From JAZDOH01 sp043798815 (GTDB lineage Bacteria > Patescibacteriota > Gracilibacteria > UM-FILTER-43-11): 12,886 nt of DNA. Below the pieces are notes generated by a model. That model saw only the letters and a list, made by a program, of their open reading frames with translations. It ran no database searches and was not told the DNA's origin. How positions within the stretch are numbered: position 1 is the first letter of the stretch; every line of letters starts with the position of its first letter. The position numbers were made by a program, and so were the translations under genes. This document shows positions 1 through 7,569 of the stretch, in pieces. The stretch lies in contig JAZDOH010000086.1 of assembly GCA_043798815.1 (NCBI GenBank), positions 1 through 12,886 on the forward strand, written 5' to 3'.

Positions 1-270
1 GTTTGAAACGACGATCACGGGGATTTTTGACCATTTTGAATTGCCATGGATTTTCTTTAGAAAATCCAATCCATTCATATTATTTTTTAAGTAATAATCC
101 AGCCAAATCATGTCGGGCAACGGAGAAGCTTTTTCCAGATATTCCAAAGCGGATTCCGCGTTATTAACACCCACCGATTCCAGGTGACTATTTTTCATTT
201 TAATTTCAATGGACTTCAGCAAAAGCTTTTCGTCTTCTATCACTAGGATGATTGGGATTTTTGAATTCAT
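1..270 (-). CDS. Response regulator receiver domain, partial (C-terminus beyond window)
   Basis: The minus strand from the ATG at 270 stays open to the window edge and gives 90 residues. They look like a CheY-type receiver domain. Strand beta-1 (PIILVIEDE) is followed by the acidic pocket at E12-D13-E14. D58 in IWLDYYL is the likely phosphoacceptor. A later strand, IPVIVVSN, carries the conserved Ser/Thr position. The remaining receiver residues, including the switch Lys, and any output domain lie outside the window, so the output type is unknown. The gene starts 34 bp after the stop of the histidine kinase on the same strand, so the two probably form a two-component pair in which the kinase phosphorylates D58. 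No Shine-Dalgarno sequence is visible before the ATG. Confidence 0.85.
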   Translation of the reverse strand, partial: MNSKIPIILVIEDEKLLLKSIEIKMKNSHLESVGVNNAESALEYLEKASPLPDMIWLDYYLKNNMNGLDFLKKIHGNSKWSKIPVIVVSN

Positions 271-304
271 GGGATTGAATTAGTTGTATTGTAGTGTCCG
301 GCAC

Positions 305-2617
305 TCAGCTTAGCAATGAAACTTCGCCCTTTTTGGCTTTAGATCCTTTTTTGGAAAGACTGAAGAAAAAGGAAGTGCCTTGATTCTCTTCGCTCTTGAA
401 CCATGCTTTCCCCCCTGAGGCTTCCACAATGGCGTTGACCAGGTACAATCCCAAACCGTTTCCTTCCGTTTCTACCGTAGAAATATTGCTGGCACGGAAA
501 AACTTTTGGAAAATTTTGTGTTGTTCCTGGCGCGGGATCCCAAAGCCTGTATCGGAAACCTGAGAAATAATTTCTTTTTCTTTTTCGGAAACGAAAATGA
601 TGATTTCTCCGCCGTCAGGCGTGTACTTTACGGCGTTATTGATTAAGTTTGAATATACTTCGCGGATTAGTTTAGGATCCACGTTAATGATCGGCAAATG
701 ATCATTAATGCTCACTACTACATTGAGTTTTTTTTCATCGATGCTGGCTTGGAGCGTTTTTAAGACATCGTGCACCAAATCGGCCAAACGTGTGGGTTTG
801 GGGTCAATGATAATCCGACCCGACTCGATGCGGGCGATGTTGAGAAGCGCGTTGACGAGAGCGATCATGCGTTCATTGAGTTCGTTTATGTTGTCGACAA
901 ATTCCTTTTGAGACTCGCTCAAAATACCCACGTCCCCGGCTCGCAGCATTTCCGCAAACCATTTCATTCCGGAAAGTGGGGTGCGAAGCTGGTGACTGAC
1001 CAGAGAAACGAATTCGGTCTTCATGCGTTCCACTTCTTTTTCACGAGTTACGTCGCGGAACACCATGATGACACCCACCGCTTCTTTTTCGAGCAATACG
1101 GGAGTGACCGTGACTAACATGGGAAAAACTGGCAAATGCTCTGGGGCGCAGTAATACGTGCCAGTGACTTTGCGTAACTCCGAAAGCGCTATAGAAAAAG
1201 GCCTGTCCTTTTTGGGAATCAAATTGCCTTCCTGATCCTGAAGTTTTAAAACGTCGGTCAGATCCGCCCCACGAACCTTTTCCAAATTCCAGTTGAGCAG
1301 GTTTTGAGCCACGGGATTGACGCGAACGATTTTTCCTTTGGCGTCGGTCGCGACGATCCCATCTCCAATGCTTTCCAGGATCGCATCCGCCTTGGCTTTT
1401 TCATACGCGATAGTGGATAAATCTTTCTGGAGTTCTTTGGTTTTTTCTTTGACCTTTTTTTCTAAAATTAAGTGGGACTTTCCTAACTTTGCCACCGTTT
1501 CGTTGAACGCCCTTGAAAGCGCTCCGATTTCGTCTTGGGTGTCAATTTGAATTCGAGCTTGCAAATCCCCTTCCCGCACACGACCGATCACCTGAGTCAC
1601 CTGAGTCAAAGGCTCAGTGACTTTTCGGGAAATCACCAGTGCCAAAAGGAGGATCGTTAGAAAAAAGAGTGCGATCGCAAAACCCAACCTGATGTAGGTC
1701 TTCCAAAGAGGCCAAAAAGCTTCGGATGTGCTGACTTCTGAAAGAACCACCCATTCCCTTTCCGGGAAACAAACCGAAACTCCAATCACTTCTTCTCCCT
1801 GATAATTTTGGTAAACAGCGCTTCCCAACGGCTCACTATCCTTCAAACATTTTTGAACCGGAAGTGAATTCACTTTTATTTCGTCTTGATTGGAGGCTGT
1901 ACGGGAAGAATTTGCATCAGGATGAATGAACATTGTCCCCCATTTGTTGACGATGTACACTTCAAGAGTTTTGAGTGGGCTTTTTAAAAGGTATTGGCCG
2001 GCAGGATCATAGCCCAATTTAGTGGATAGCAGTTCCTGCAAGCGGTTCGCATCAAATGCATTCACTAATACTCCGATAGGCTCTTGTGTATCATAGGTGC
2101 TAAGCGGTACGGAAACAAAAAACGCGTGAGCCTCTCCCCCTCCCCAGTCAGAAACTTCCCAAATGGAAGCTTCTTTTTTCCCCTGAATGAAATAGTTGGT
2201 TGCAGAATAATCTTTCCCGATTTCTTCCGAAGTTGTAGCCGCTCGAACCTGCCCTTTCAGGTCCATGATCATGATTCCCAATAATGTCGGATCGATGGAT
2301 TTTTTATTTACGATCAAGTGTTGGTTTAGTTCATGCTCCGCCTCTAAACTGCCAGTGGAAAGAATGTCATAAAAAAGCTGACGGATCATGCCGTCCGTTG
2401 CAAAATCCAACGTTCTCCTTTCAATGACGTCAAAGTGAGTCAGGAGCGCTTCTACCTTTGCATCCGCGAACAGCATGAGTTTGTCTTCAACTTCCTGGCG
2501 GATTTCCTGTTTGATCGTCCGAATGCTGTAAACGCTGATAATGATAAATGGGGTCAGTCCAAAAGCTAAAAAAACAAGAAGTAACTTAACTTTGATGGAA
2601 CGAAACCACCCATTCAT
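305..2617 (-). CDS. Membrane sensor histidine kinase (Cache-HAMP-PAS-HisKA-HATPase_c)
   Basis: This 770-aa membrane kinase would sense an extracellular signal and autophosphorylate a histidine. Residues about 11-32 are a membrane helix. Residues about 35-300 form a large extracytoplasmic region of Cache type. A second helix lies at about 309-330, followed by a HAMP domain (to about 380), a short coiled coil and a PAS domain (about 410-525; ESIGDGIVATDAKGKIVRVN). The HisKA H-box VSHQLRTPL places the phosphorylated His at 542. The HATPase domain has the N-box (NLINNAVKY), G1 (DTGFGIP, about 689) and G2 (GNGLGLYL, about 719), so it looks catalytically intact. I chose the ATG at 2617; a TTG two codons upstream (2623) is possible, and neither has a Shine-Dalgarno sequence. 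It lies just after the pilus operon terminator and before the response regulator. A link to pilus control is suggested only by position. Confidence 0.9.
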   Translation of the reverse strand: MNGWFRSIKVKLLLVFLAFGLTPFIIISVYSIRTIKQEIRQEVEDKLMLFADAKVEALLTHFDVIERRTLDFATDGMIRQLFYDILSTGSLEAEHELNQHLIVNKKSIDPTLLGIMIMDLKGQVRAATTSEEIGKDYSATNYFIQGKKEASIWEVSDWGGGEAHAFFVSVPLSTYDTQEPIGVLVNAFDANRLQELLSTKLGYDPAGQYLLKSPLKTLEVYIVNKWGTMFIHPDANSSRTASNQDEIKVNSLPVQKCLKDSEPLGSAVYQNYQGEEVIGVSVCFPEREWVVLSEVSTSEAFWPLWKTYIRLGFAIALFFLTILLLALVISRKVTEPLTQVTQVIGRVREGDLQARIQIDTQDEIGALSRAFNETVAKLGKSHLILEKKVKEKTKELQKDLSTIAYEKAKADAILESIGDGIVATDAKGKIVRVNPVAQNLLNWNLEKVRGADLTDVLKLQDQEGNLIPKKDRPFSIALSELRKVTGTYYCAPEHLPVFPMLVTVTPVLLEKEAVGVIMVFRDVTREKEVERMKTEFVSLVSHQLRTPLSGMKWFAEMLRAGDVGILSESQKEFVDNINELNERMIALVNALLNIARIESGRIIIDPKPTRLADLVHDVLKTLQASIDEKKLNVVVSINDHLPIINVDPKLIREVYSNLINNAVKYTPDGGEIIIFVSEKEKEIISQVSDTGFGIPRQEQHKIFQKFFRASNISTVETEGNGLGLYLVNAIVEASGGKAWFKSEENQGTSFFFSLSKKGSKAKKGEVSLLS

Positions 2618-2645
2618 GAGCAAAGGATAAAAAAAACGGGAGCTA

Positions 2646-2691
2646 AAAAAGGCAGAAACTAGGGAGCGAAGCTGCCTATTTCTGCCTTTTT
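2646..2691 (-). terminator. Rho-independent terminator of the pilus operon
   Basis: A perfect 13-bp inverted repeat (arms 2646-2658 and 2679-2691, AAAAAGGCAGAAA and its complement) is extended inward by TAGG/CCTA and AGC/GCT pairs around a three-base loop. Read on the minus strand, the hairpin ends in a run of six T. It starts 20 bp after the pilin stop codon, so it should end the pilus transcript. Because the outer arms are A/T-rich at both ends it could also work on the plus strand. Only 28 bp separate it from the kinase start, and I see no clear promoter there, so the kinase may depend on readthrough. Confidence 0.85.
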
Positions 2692-2710
2692 GATTTTCAT
2701 GAGAAAGGTC

Positions 2711-3211
2711 TTAGCGGATCACCTTAATTACAGGTGCATCGCCACCGCCTCCGGCCGCCTCACCTTCTGCGTCACAAGCTCCTACGGTGATGGCGCCATT
2801 CGAATCCTTCATTAAATAATAATCAGTATTGGCCGCCGTGCCGGTCCGTGGATCTTGAGGAACTGAGCCTAAATAACTAGTGCCGATTCCAGCAAGATTC
2901 ACGCATGCCGCTTGCGTAGTTTGAGTGCCACAAGTGGTGTTGGCTCCTGCAGCACAGGTGCCAATCACATGATAATTGCCGTTGGTAAGTCCTTCCACTG
3001 TGCTGTAATGAGTGCCGTTGTTATCGGCTTGATACTTCACTACGGCATCAAGGATGGTGGACACGTCACTAGCGCGACGAGCGTTGCGCGCTTCGTTCAA
3101 ACGTCTGGCTGGGTCAATCGCCACAAAAATCGCGGCAGCCAAAATGGCTATGATCGCGATGACGATGATCAGCTCAATAAGGGTAAACCCTTTAAACAAT
3201 GTTTTTCGCAT
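2711..3211 (-). CDS. Type IV pilin, probable major pilin
   Basis: This 166-aa prepilin has an 8-residue leader ending KG and then FTLIELIIVIAIIAILAA, so a PilD-type peptidase would cut between G8 and F9. The mature protein has Glu at +5 and a hydrophobic alpha-1 helix (residues 9-31). The globular part carries four cysteines (86, 94, 103, 146) that could form two disulfides, and a VPQDP loop followed by a YYLMKDSNG strand region, as in PulG/PilA-type proteins. The tail is Gly-rich (AAGGGGDAP). It is the last gene of the operon, 53 bp after pilM and directly before a strong terminator. It is the best-formed pilin in the cluster and so the likely main subunit, but abundance cannot be read from sequence. 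The leader before the ATG is A/T-rich with no Shine-Dalgarno sequence; no convincing separate promoter is seen in the 53-bp gap. Confidence 0.9.
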   Translation of the reverse strand: MRKTLFKGFTLIELIIVIAIIAILAAAIFVAIDPARRLNEARNARRASDVSTILDAVVKYQADNNGTHYSTVEGLTNGNYHVIGTCAAGANTTCGTQTTQAACVNLAGIGTSYLGSVPQDPRTGTAANTDYYLMKDSNGAITVGACDAEGEAAGGGGDAPVIKVIR

Positions 3212-3264
3212 AAATGTTTATATTAAGTTTTATTTCTAAAAGACAGTTTAACCAAAAACTCCTC

Positions 3265-4221
3265 TTATGCGCCATTCTTTTTACTTGCTAAAATGGATTT
3301 ATAGTTTTTAAATAAATTTACAGAAGAAAAGAACGAGGAAGCGTCAGCTGCCTTTAGGGCAGCGCCGCTCACCGGACGAAAGGCGTCCGCTTCTTTTTGA
3401 ATAGGAATGCGATAGGCTTCAAAAGGAGCGATCGTAAGTGAAAAAAGTTTTTGAAGTTCTTCGTGCATGGAGCCAGCCAGTTCGGATTTTCCGGAAATCA
3501 AAATGGAATGGAGTTTTTGAGAAGTCATTTTTTCGAAAAAATCTACTGAATTTTTAAGATCTTCTAAAAATACCTTCAAAAATTCCATAGGAGTGCTGGT
3601 ACGATTGCTATCAAAAATCAGCCCATCCCAAAATAAAAACCAAGAGACTGATTTTGGGGTAAGGTGAATAAAAACTGCCCCTTCTTCTGGTTTCAATGGA
3701 AGAGCTAAACTGTTCATGAAGCTAAGTGGTTCCGGCTCTGCCAATACGGGTTTTAAACCGGACATGCAAATGGTTTTAACATACCCGCAAAGGACGCTTG
3801 TTGGCGCTGCGGCCACAAAAATCAATTGGAAATTCTTTTGGGGAATCACCGCGTAATCGTACGTTGCTTCTTTAGCCGGAATTGGGAAAAAATCAGCTAT
3901 ACGAGCCTTGATCGCTTCGTGCAATTTCCCCTGGTGAAGTTCGGCGGGAAAACGAAAAACGTGTTCAAAAACAATTTCATCCGGCAAGCTCAGTACGCAT
4001 TTTCTGGAGGTGATTTTTAACTCCTTCAGTAAATCAGTAATCATTTCCGCGAGTTTTTGAGGTTTTTGCACCTGCCCCTTTACCACGATTCCCGCGGGAA
4101 GAGGCCGGGAACCCATGGCCTGAATAGTGGGCGCCTGTTTTTTCCCCGTGAGCGCGATTACGCGTACCGCGTCATCTTTGATGCTTAGGCCAAAAGGTTT
4201 ACCGAACAAGAAATCGAACAT
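3265..4221 (-). CDS. pilM: PilM-like actin-fold pilus assembly protein with degenerate nucleotide motifs
   Basis: This 318-aa cytoplasmic protein has the PilM/FtsA-like layout. In other bacteria PilM links the pilin platform to PilN and the assembly ATPase. Family signs are the N-terminal strand GLSIKDDAVRVIAL (11-24), the FRFPAELHQGKLHEAI region (89-104), FFPIPAKEATYDYAVI (111-126), the AEPEPLS segment (161-167), ILISGKSELAG (240-250) and the closing VSGAALKAAD (284-293). The phosphate-binding motifs are altered: the usual G-[IL]-D-I-G-S reads G-L-S-I-K-D, and the second motif (about 182-200, AVFIHLTPKSVSWFLFWDG) lacks the usual D-x-G. ATP binding is therefore doubtful. The stop of the preceding minor pilin is 8 bp upstream. 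No pilN or pilO follows, but the last residues (VNLFKNYKSIL) faintly recall the start of PilN. Confidence 0.8.
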   Translation of the reverse strand: MFDFLFGKPFGLSIKDDAVRVIALTGKKQAPTIQAMGSRPLPAGIVVKGQVQKPQKLAEMITDLLKELKITSRKCVLSLPDEIVFEHVFRFPAELHQGKLHEAIKARIADFFPIPAKEATYDYAVIPQKNFQLIFVAAAPTSVLCGYVKTICMSGLKPVLAEPEPLSFMNSLALPLKPEEGAVFIHLTPKSVSWFLFWDGLIFDSNRTSTPMEFLKVFLEDLKNSVDFFEKMTSQKLHSILISGKSELAGSMHEELQKLFSLTIAPFEAYRIPIQKEADAFRPVSGAALKAADASSFFSSVNLFKNYKSILASKKNGA

Positions 4222-4229
4222 TTTTAATT

Positions 4230-4622
4230 TTAATTACTTAATTCCCGCCAGGCAGTGACGGCAAAGGAGGAATTCCAGTCGGCATCCGCCTGAAAATGAC
4301 GTGTGTAGCCATCGTTTACAGCCACCACATCTACCGTGCGCGCGGTGCCGGAACCACTGATTGTTATTGTACAGGAAACCCCATCTACCACCAAAGAGCT
4401 ACCTGAGTAATTGTGATTTTGATTCAGGCTCATGAGCGCGTCTTCCAAACAGCCATTCCCCGCGGAAAAAACGTTTTTACTGAGCCCGTAACGGAGGTTG
4501 TTCTGGGTTTCCTGAATGCCCGTAGTGCTTGCAGTGAGAGCCACAAGCAAACCCACCGCAGAAACGACCATGATGATGATCAGAATGCTGAACCCATTTG
4601 TTTTTCTAAAAAAATGATTCAT
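4230..4622 (-). CDS. Minor pseudopilin without Glu5, PilX/GspK-like
   Basis: This 130-aa protein starts with a class III signal: a basic leader ending at G10, then FSILIIIMVVSAVGLLVALT. Position +5 of the mature protein is Ile rather than Glu. Loss of Glu5 is typical of GspK/PilX-type tip pseudopilins. C58 (GNGCLEDAL) and C84 (GVSCTITI) could form a disulfide. The protein is shorter than most PilX or GspK proteins, so assignment to that class rests on the missing Glu5 and gene order. The start lies 3 bp after the stop of the PilW-like gene, suggesting coupled translation, and pilM follows 8 bp downstream. Confidence 0.8.
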   Translation of the reverse strand: MNHFFRKTNGFSILIIIMVVSAVGLLVALTASTTGIQETQNNLRYGLSKNVFSAGNGCLEDALMSLNQNHNYSGSSLVVDGVSCTITISGSGTARTVDVVAVNDGYTRHFQADADWNSSFAVTAWRELSN

Positions 4623-4625
4623 GAC

Positions 4626-5180
4626 TTAATGACGTGGTGAAGCGGAGGTTTGTAGAGTGAGTGAGCGGTTGTACAAAGGATCTTGCCCTGTGGAAACGGC
4701 CTGGAGTGTAAGGCTGACGCGGATGCTTGAAACTTCGGCGTCTCGCCGCAATTGAGTGATAACAAAATTCGTAACATTCATTCTGTTGCTGGTGAGATCC
4801 ACCGCAGCGGCCGCGCCTTCGCGCAGGCGGAGTTTGCGAATAGCAACCTCCTGACCGCCCACCGTGACGGTGGTTGTGTAGGTATCGATTACAATATCGG
4901 CGGTTCCTGGATAATCCAGAGTTACGGTTCCGGGGTGCGAGCTAAAAGTTCCGGTTGTAACCCCATCTGCCGCCTGAATGCTTTGGGTTATTCGCTCCAA
5001 TGCCAGTCGGCTCTCCTGGGTTAATTCCGTGGAAACTTCTACTTTGACTCCGGATCCTATCACACGCCAGGAAAATGATATGATGCCGGTTAGCACCAGC
5101 GCGCCCAGAGCGATGTAAATCATCACCTCGGGAAATGTGAGGCCGCCCCGTTGTTTGGAGTGAAAAAATTTAAGGAACAT
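4626..5180 (-). CDS. Minor pilin, PilW/GspJ-like
   Basis: This is a 184-aa prepilin-like protein. Its leader ends RGG and is followed by LTFPEVMIYIALGALVLTG, giving cleavage after G13 and Glu at mature position +5. The rest is a predicted soluble, beta-rich domain with no cysteines. Features shared with PilW/GspJ proteins are the TQESRLALERITQSIQAADG segment after the helix and a C-terminal R-V-S-L-T-L-Q strand. I chose the ATG at 5180, which overlaps the end of the upstream PilV-like gene by 11 bp; a TTG at 5186 is also in frame. Overlapping genes suggest translational coupling. Such minor pilins form the tip complex that starts pilus assembly. Confidence 0.8.
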   Translation of the reverse strand: MFLKFFHSKQRGGLTFPEVMIYIALGALVLTGIISFSWRVIGSGVKVEVSTELTQESRLALERITQSIQAADGVTTGTFSSHPGTVTLDYPGTADIVIDTYTTTVTVGGQEVAIRKLRLREGAAAAVDLTSNRMNVTNFVITQLRRDAEVSSIRVSLTLQAVSTGQDPLYNRSLTLQTSASPRH

Positions 5181-6018
5181 ATTCAACGGTTACGCTTTCT
5201 AAAATAGGAGTTCCACCCCCCATCGGAGTTTCAAAATAAGCGCGATACTGAACCCATTGCGTCCCACCCTGTGTGATGATTTGGGTACCGGAAACGGTGT
5301 AATAAGTATCTCTTGTTCCGTCCGGCCCAAGCCATACGGCGCTACCGAGTCCGGAAAGACTGTTGGACGTTTTTGTTCGGAATTTGATGACTCCAGTAGG
5401 GTTGCCGCTTTGAACCCACTTGAGCGTTAGATAACTGGGACTGCTTAATCCTGTATTAAATCCCAGCGATTTAAAATTACCGTTGCTATGACCTGCTTCT
5501 ATCTGAACCGCTCCATCTCCTTGATAAATTACTTCAACTTCGTGAAAATCATTGCCTGATAAAAAATCAGAAACGGTGCTTTGCGTCCAGCCAATGGCCG
5601 GGCCAACTCGCCAATTGGTAAGGCGCGTGGTAGCGGAATAAGAGTGGGCATCCCAGGTTACCGTGCTAGCCACATCCCGACGCATTGAGCCGACATCGGT
5701 AACGGTTATAGTGCGAATATAAGGGGCAATGGCCTCTGAAGTTCCATTGAATTCCCAATAGCCATTTGTATTCCGCAAACCATGTGACCCTGTTGTCAGG
5801 TTAGCCCAGGAATAATCGCGGATGGCCCGAACCGCTTCCAATCCTTCCTGAGCTAAATTGACGGCAATGATTTTCTGCTCATTCCCGGTGATTCCTTTTA
5901 CACCTCCTAAAATCAAAACGGCAATGGCGGGGGCAACCAGCATAAAAATCCCGACTCCGATCACGATTTCGAGTAAACTTATGCCCCGATGGAAATTAGA
6001 GAATTTCAATTTGACCAT
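5170..6018 (-). CDS. Minor pilin, PilV-like, with C-terminal beta-rich domain
   Basis: This 282-aa minor pilin has a leader ending HRG, cleavage after G12, then ISLLEIVIGVGIFMLVAPAI with Glu at +5. The segment VNLAQEGLEAVRAIRDYSW is typical of PilV/GspI-like minor pilins. The last 140 residues or so form an added domain. It has beta-strand patterns (GVIKFRTKTSNS, VWLGPDGTRDTYYTV, QWVQYRAYFET, LESVTVEY) that resemble a sandwich module found in surface and extracellular proteins. This may place a binding module at the pilus tip; that is inference. I chose the ATG at 6018. The frame extends upstream to 6111, but that part overlaps the gspH-like coding frame and precedes the pilin leader. With the gspH frame restored, the two genes overlap by 23 bp. 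Confidence 0.8.
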   Translation of the reverse strand: MVKLKFSNFHRGISLLEIVIGVGIFMLVAPAIAVLILGGVKGITGNEQKIIAVNLAQEGLEAVRAIRDYSWANLTTGSHGLRNTNGYWEFNGTSEAIAPYIRTITVTDVGSMRRDVASTVTWDAHSYSATTRLTNWRVGPAIGWTQSTVSDFLSGNDFHEVEVIYQGDGAVQIEAGHSNGNFKSLGFNTGLSSPSYLTLKWVQSGNPTGVIKFRTKTSNSLSGLGSAVWLGPDGTRDTYYTVSGTQIITQGGTQWVQYRAYFETPMGGGTPILESVTVEYVP

Positions 6019-6476
6019 AAGCGTTAATGGTAAAAACGACATGATCGTCGCGAGACGCGTCAACGACTTCAAAAGAGCCGCTGTTGGATGTTTTCCCGGT
6101 AATGCGGTCAAATACGACCGCCGTTCCGCCCCCGCTCAAACTGATGTTTTCAAGCCCCAAACTTTCAGGCAATTCGGTTATTTCATCAAACGCGGTGTCG
6201 CGACTCGCATAACTGTTTCCTTTAAAAAAAAATGACTTGGCTGTCGGTCAAATTTAAATTTACCCCCCAGGCGCTGTTTCGGTAACGACTGACGCTGTTG
6301 CTTTGAGCTCGCCGAAATGATTGAAGAATTTGATCCGAATAACTGTTTTGGTGACTTGAGGAGTAAAAGGAAGAAAGAGATGCCATAGTTCCCCCCAACA
6401 GCAGCAAAAACAAAGCGAGAACGAGCGTGATTTCCATGAGATTGAAGCCTGAGTTTTTGAAATTTATGCGCCTCAT
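5996..6476 (-). pseudogene. GspH/FimT-like minor pseudopilin, split by a frameshift in T9
   Basis: The first frame (6476 to the TAA at 6222-6224) encodes 84 residues: a leader ending at G10, then FNLMEITLVLALFLLLLGG with Glu at +5, and an SFRRAQSNSVSRYRNSAWGV region typical of GspH/FimT. It stops right after a run of nine T on the coding strand (6224-6232). Removing one T continues the frame as KGNSYASRDTAFDEITELP and on to a TAA at 5996, adding 75 residues. These end with VVFDRITGKTSN, SGSFEV and VFTINAYGQIEIL, a normal GspH/FimT C-terminal beta domain. The restored protein is 159 aa, a usual length. So this is a broken gene, an assembly indel, or a slippage-regulated gene. Its ATG overlaps the pilC stop as ATGA, indicating coupled translation. 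Confidence 0.85.
6224..6232 (-). repeat. Nine-base T tract (coding strand) that carries the gspH frameshift
   Basis: This run of nine A on the plus strand is nine T in the coding strand. It is the longest homopolymer I noticed in the window and sits exactly where the gspH/fimT-like frame breaks. Runs of eight in pilC (near 7538-7545) and pilB (8693-8700) leave their frames intact. Confidence 0.85.
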
Positions 6477-7564
6477 TGTTTAAGGTTGCCTGTGATTTTG
6501 TAAATGGGGCCGAGAATGGAAATGGCCACGCCTCCCACCACCACACCGATGATGATGAGAAGCAGAGGTTCTAAGATGGTGGACAAGTTTTTCATCGTAT
6601 TTTCAACTTCCTCCTGATACATTTGGGCCAAAAAAGAGAGAGTGTGCTCCAGACTTCCCGTGCGTTCTCCCATGGCAATCATGCGCATGGAAATGTGGGG
6701 AAATAGTTTTTGGTAAAACGCCATGGCTTCCCCCAGGCTGTGCCCCTTTTCCACTTCGATGATGAAGGAGCGGATAGCCCTTTGATACATGAGATTGGTG
6801 CTGGCATCCGCCACAATACGCAGACTTTTATCCAAGGTGAGGCCGCTTTTTAAAAGCGTGGAAAGGATGCGCATGAAGCGCTCCAGCTGAATGTTTTTGA
6901 TGATTCCGGAAATCACGGGGAATTTGAGAATTATGGGATGCGTGACGGGCTTGACCCATTTTTGACGCAAAAGCCACATCATAAAAATGATGAACCCAAT
7001 TGAACAGGAAACAATCAAGGTTCCGTGCGCGTCCAACGCGTCCGCAATGATGATGAGCGCCCGTGTGGTGATCGGAAGTTCGATTTCCAGACTTTTGAAC
7101 AAGGGTAAAATTTGCGGCAAAATGAACCATGCTACAGAAATTCCCAGGCCAATTACCGCTATGAAAATCAGCATGGGGTACATCATGGCGGATTTGATTT
7201 TTTGCCTCAAATCTTCGGATTTTCGGAGTTCTTCGGCCAGGTATTTCAAATTTTCCGCCAGAGACCCCGCCAGTTCTCCGGTTTTGACTAGGTTGGTGTA
7301 AACCGCGGAAAAAATTTTAGGGTAACGTGCAAGCGCTTCATAAAAAGGTTTACCGGCCTGAACGGTTTCGGTCATGTCTCCCAGCATGGCTTGCATCTTT
7401 GCGCTCGATGATTCTTCTTTAAGCATATCCAAAGCTTCGATGAGGGTAAGTCCGTTTTCCAGTGCGATGGAAAGATGCCGCGTCAAAAACAAAATGTCAC
7501 CGCGGCTCACGCCGCCGATTTGGATATTCCAGATGGATTTTTTTTGAGGGTTCGGCTGAGCCAT
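6473..7564 (-). CDS. pilC: PilC/GspF inner-membrane platform protein
   Basis: This 363-aa polytopic membrane protein forms the platform on which PilB drives pilin assembly. Two GspF domains are visible: residues about 25-149 (LTRHLSIALENGLTLIEALDML, later GELAGSLAENLKYLAEELR) and about 227-350 (MRILSTLLKSGLTLDKSL, then MGERTGSLEHTLSFLA). Membrane helices are predicted at about 130-150, 182-200 and 332-354. The length is slightly short of the usual 400 aa because the N-terminal extension is small. The ATG lies 5 bp after the pilB stop and the TGA overlaps the next ATG by four bases, so the gene sits in a tightly coupled operon. No Shine-Dalgarno sequence precedes the start. Confidence 0.95.
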   Translation of the reverse strand: MAQPNPQKKSIWNIQIGGVSRGDILFLTRHLSIALENGLTLIEALDMLKEESSSAKMQAMLGDMTETVQAGKPFYEALARYPKIFSAVYTNLVKTGELAGSLAENLKYLAEELRKSEDLRQKIKSAMMYPMLIFIAVIGLGISVAWFILPQILPLFKSLEIELPITTRALIIIADALDAHGTLIVSCSIGFIIFMMWLLRQKWVKPVTHPIILKFPVISGIIKNIQLERFMRILSTLLKSGLTLDKSLRIVADASTNLMYQRAIRSFIIEVEKGHSLGEAMAFYQKLFPHISMRMIAMGERTGSLEHTLSFLAQMYQEEVENTMKNLSTILEPLLLIIIGVVVGGVAISILGPIYKITGNLKQ

Positions 7565-7569
7565 AGGTT

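Noticed and set aside
6019..6111. Upstream extension of the PilV-like frame to 6111.
   Set aside because: It overlaps the restored gspH frame in another phase, and the pilin leader and cleavage site start at the ATG at 6018.
6178..6546. 122-codon minus-strand frame over gspH and the end of pilC.
   Set aside because: It is an out-of-frame shadow; the pilin signal and conserved segments are in the frame starting at 6476.
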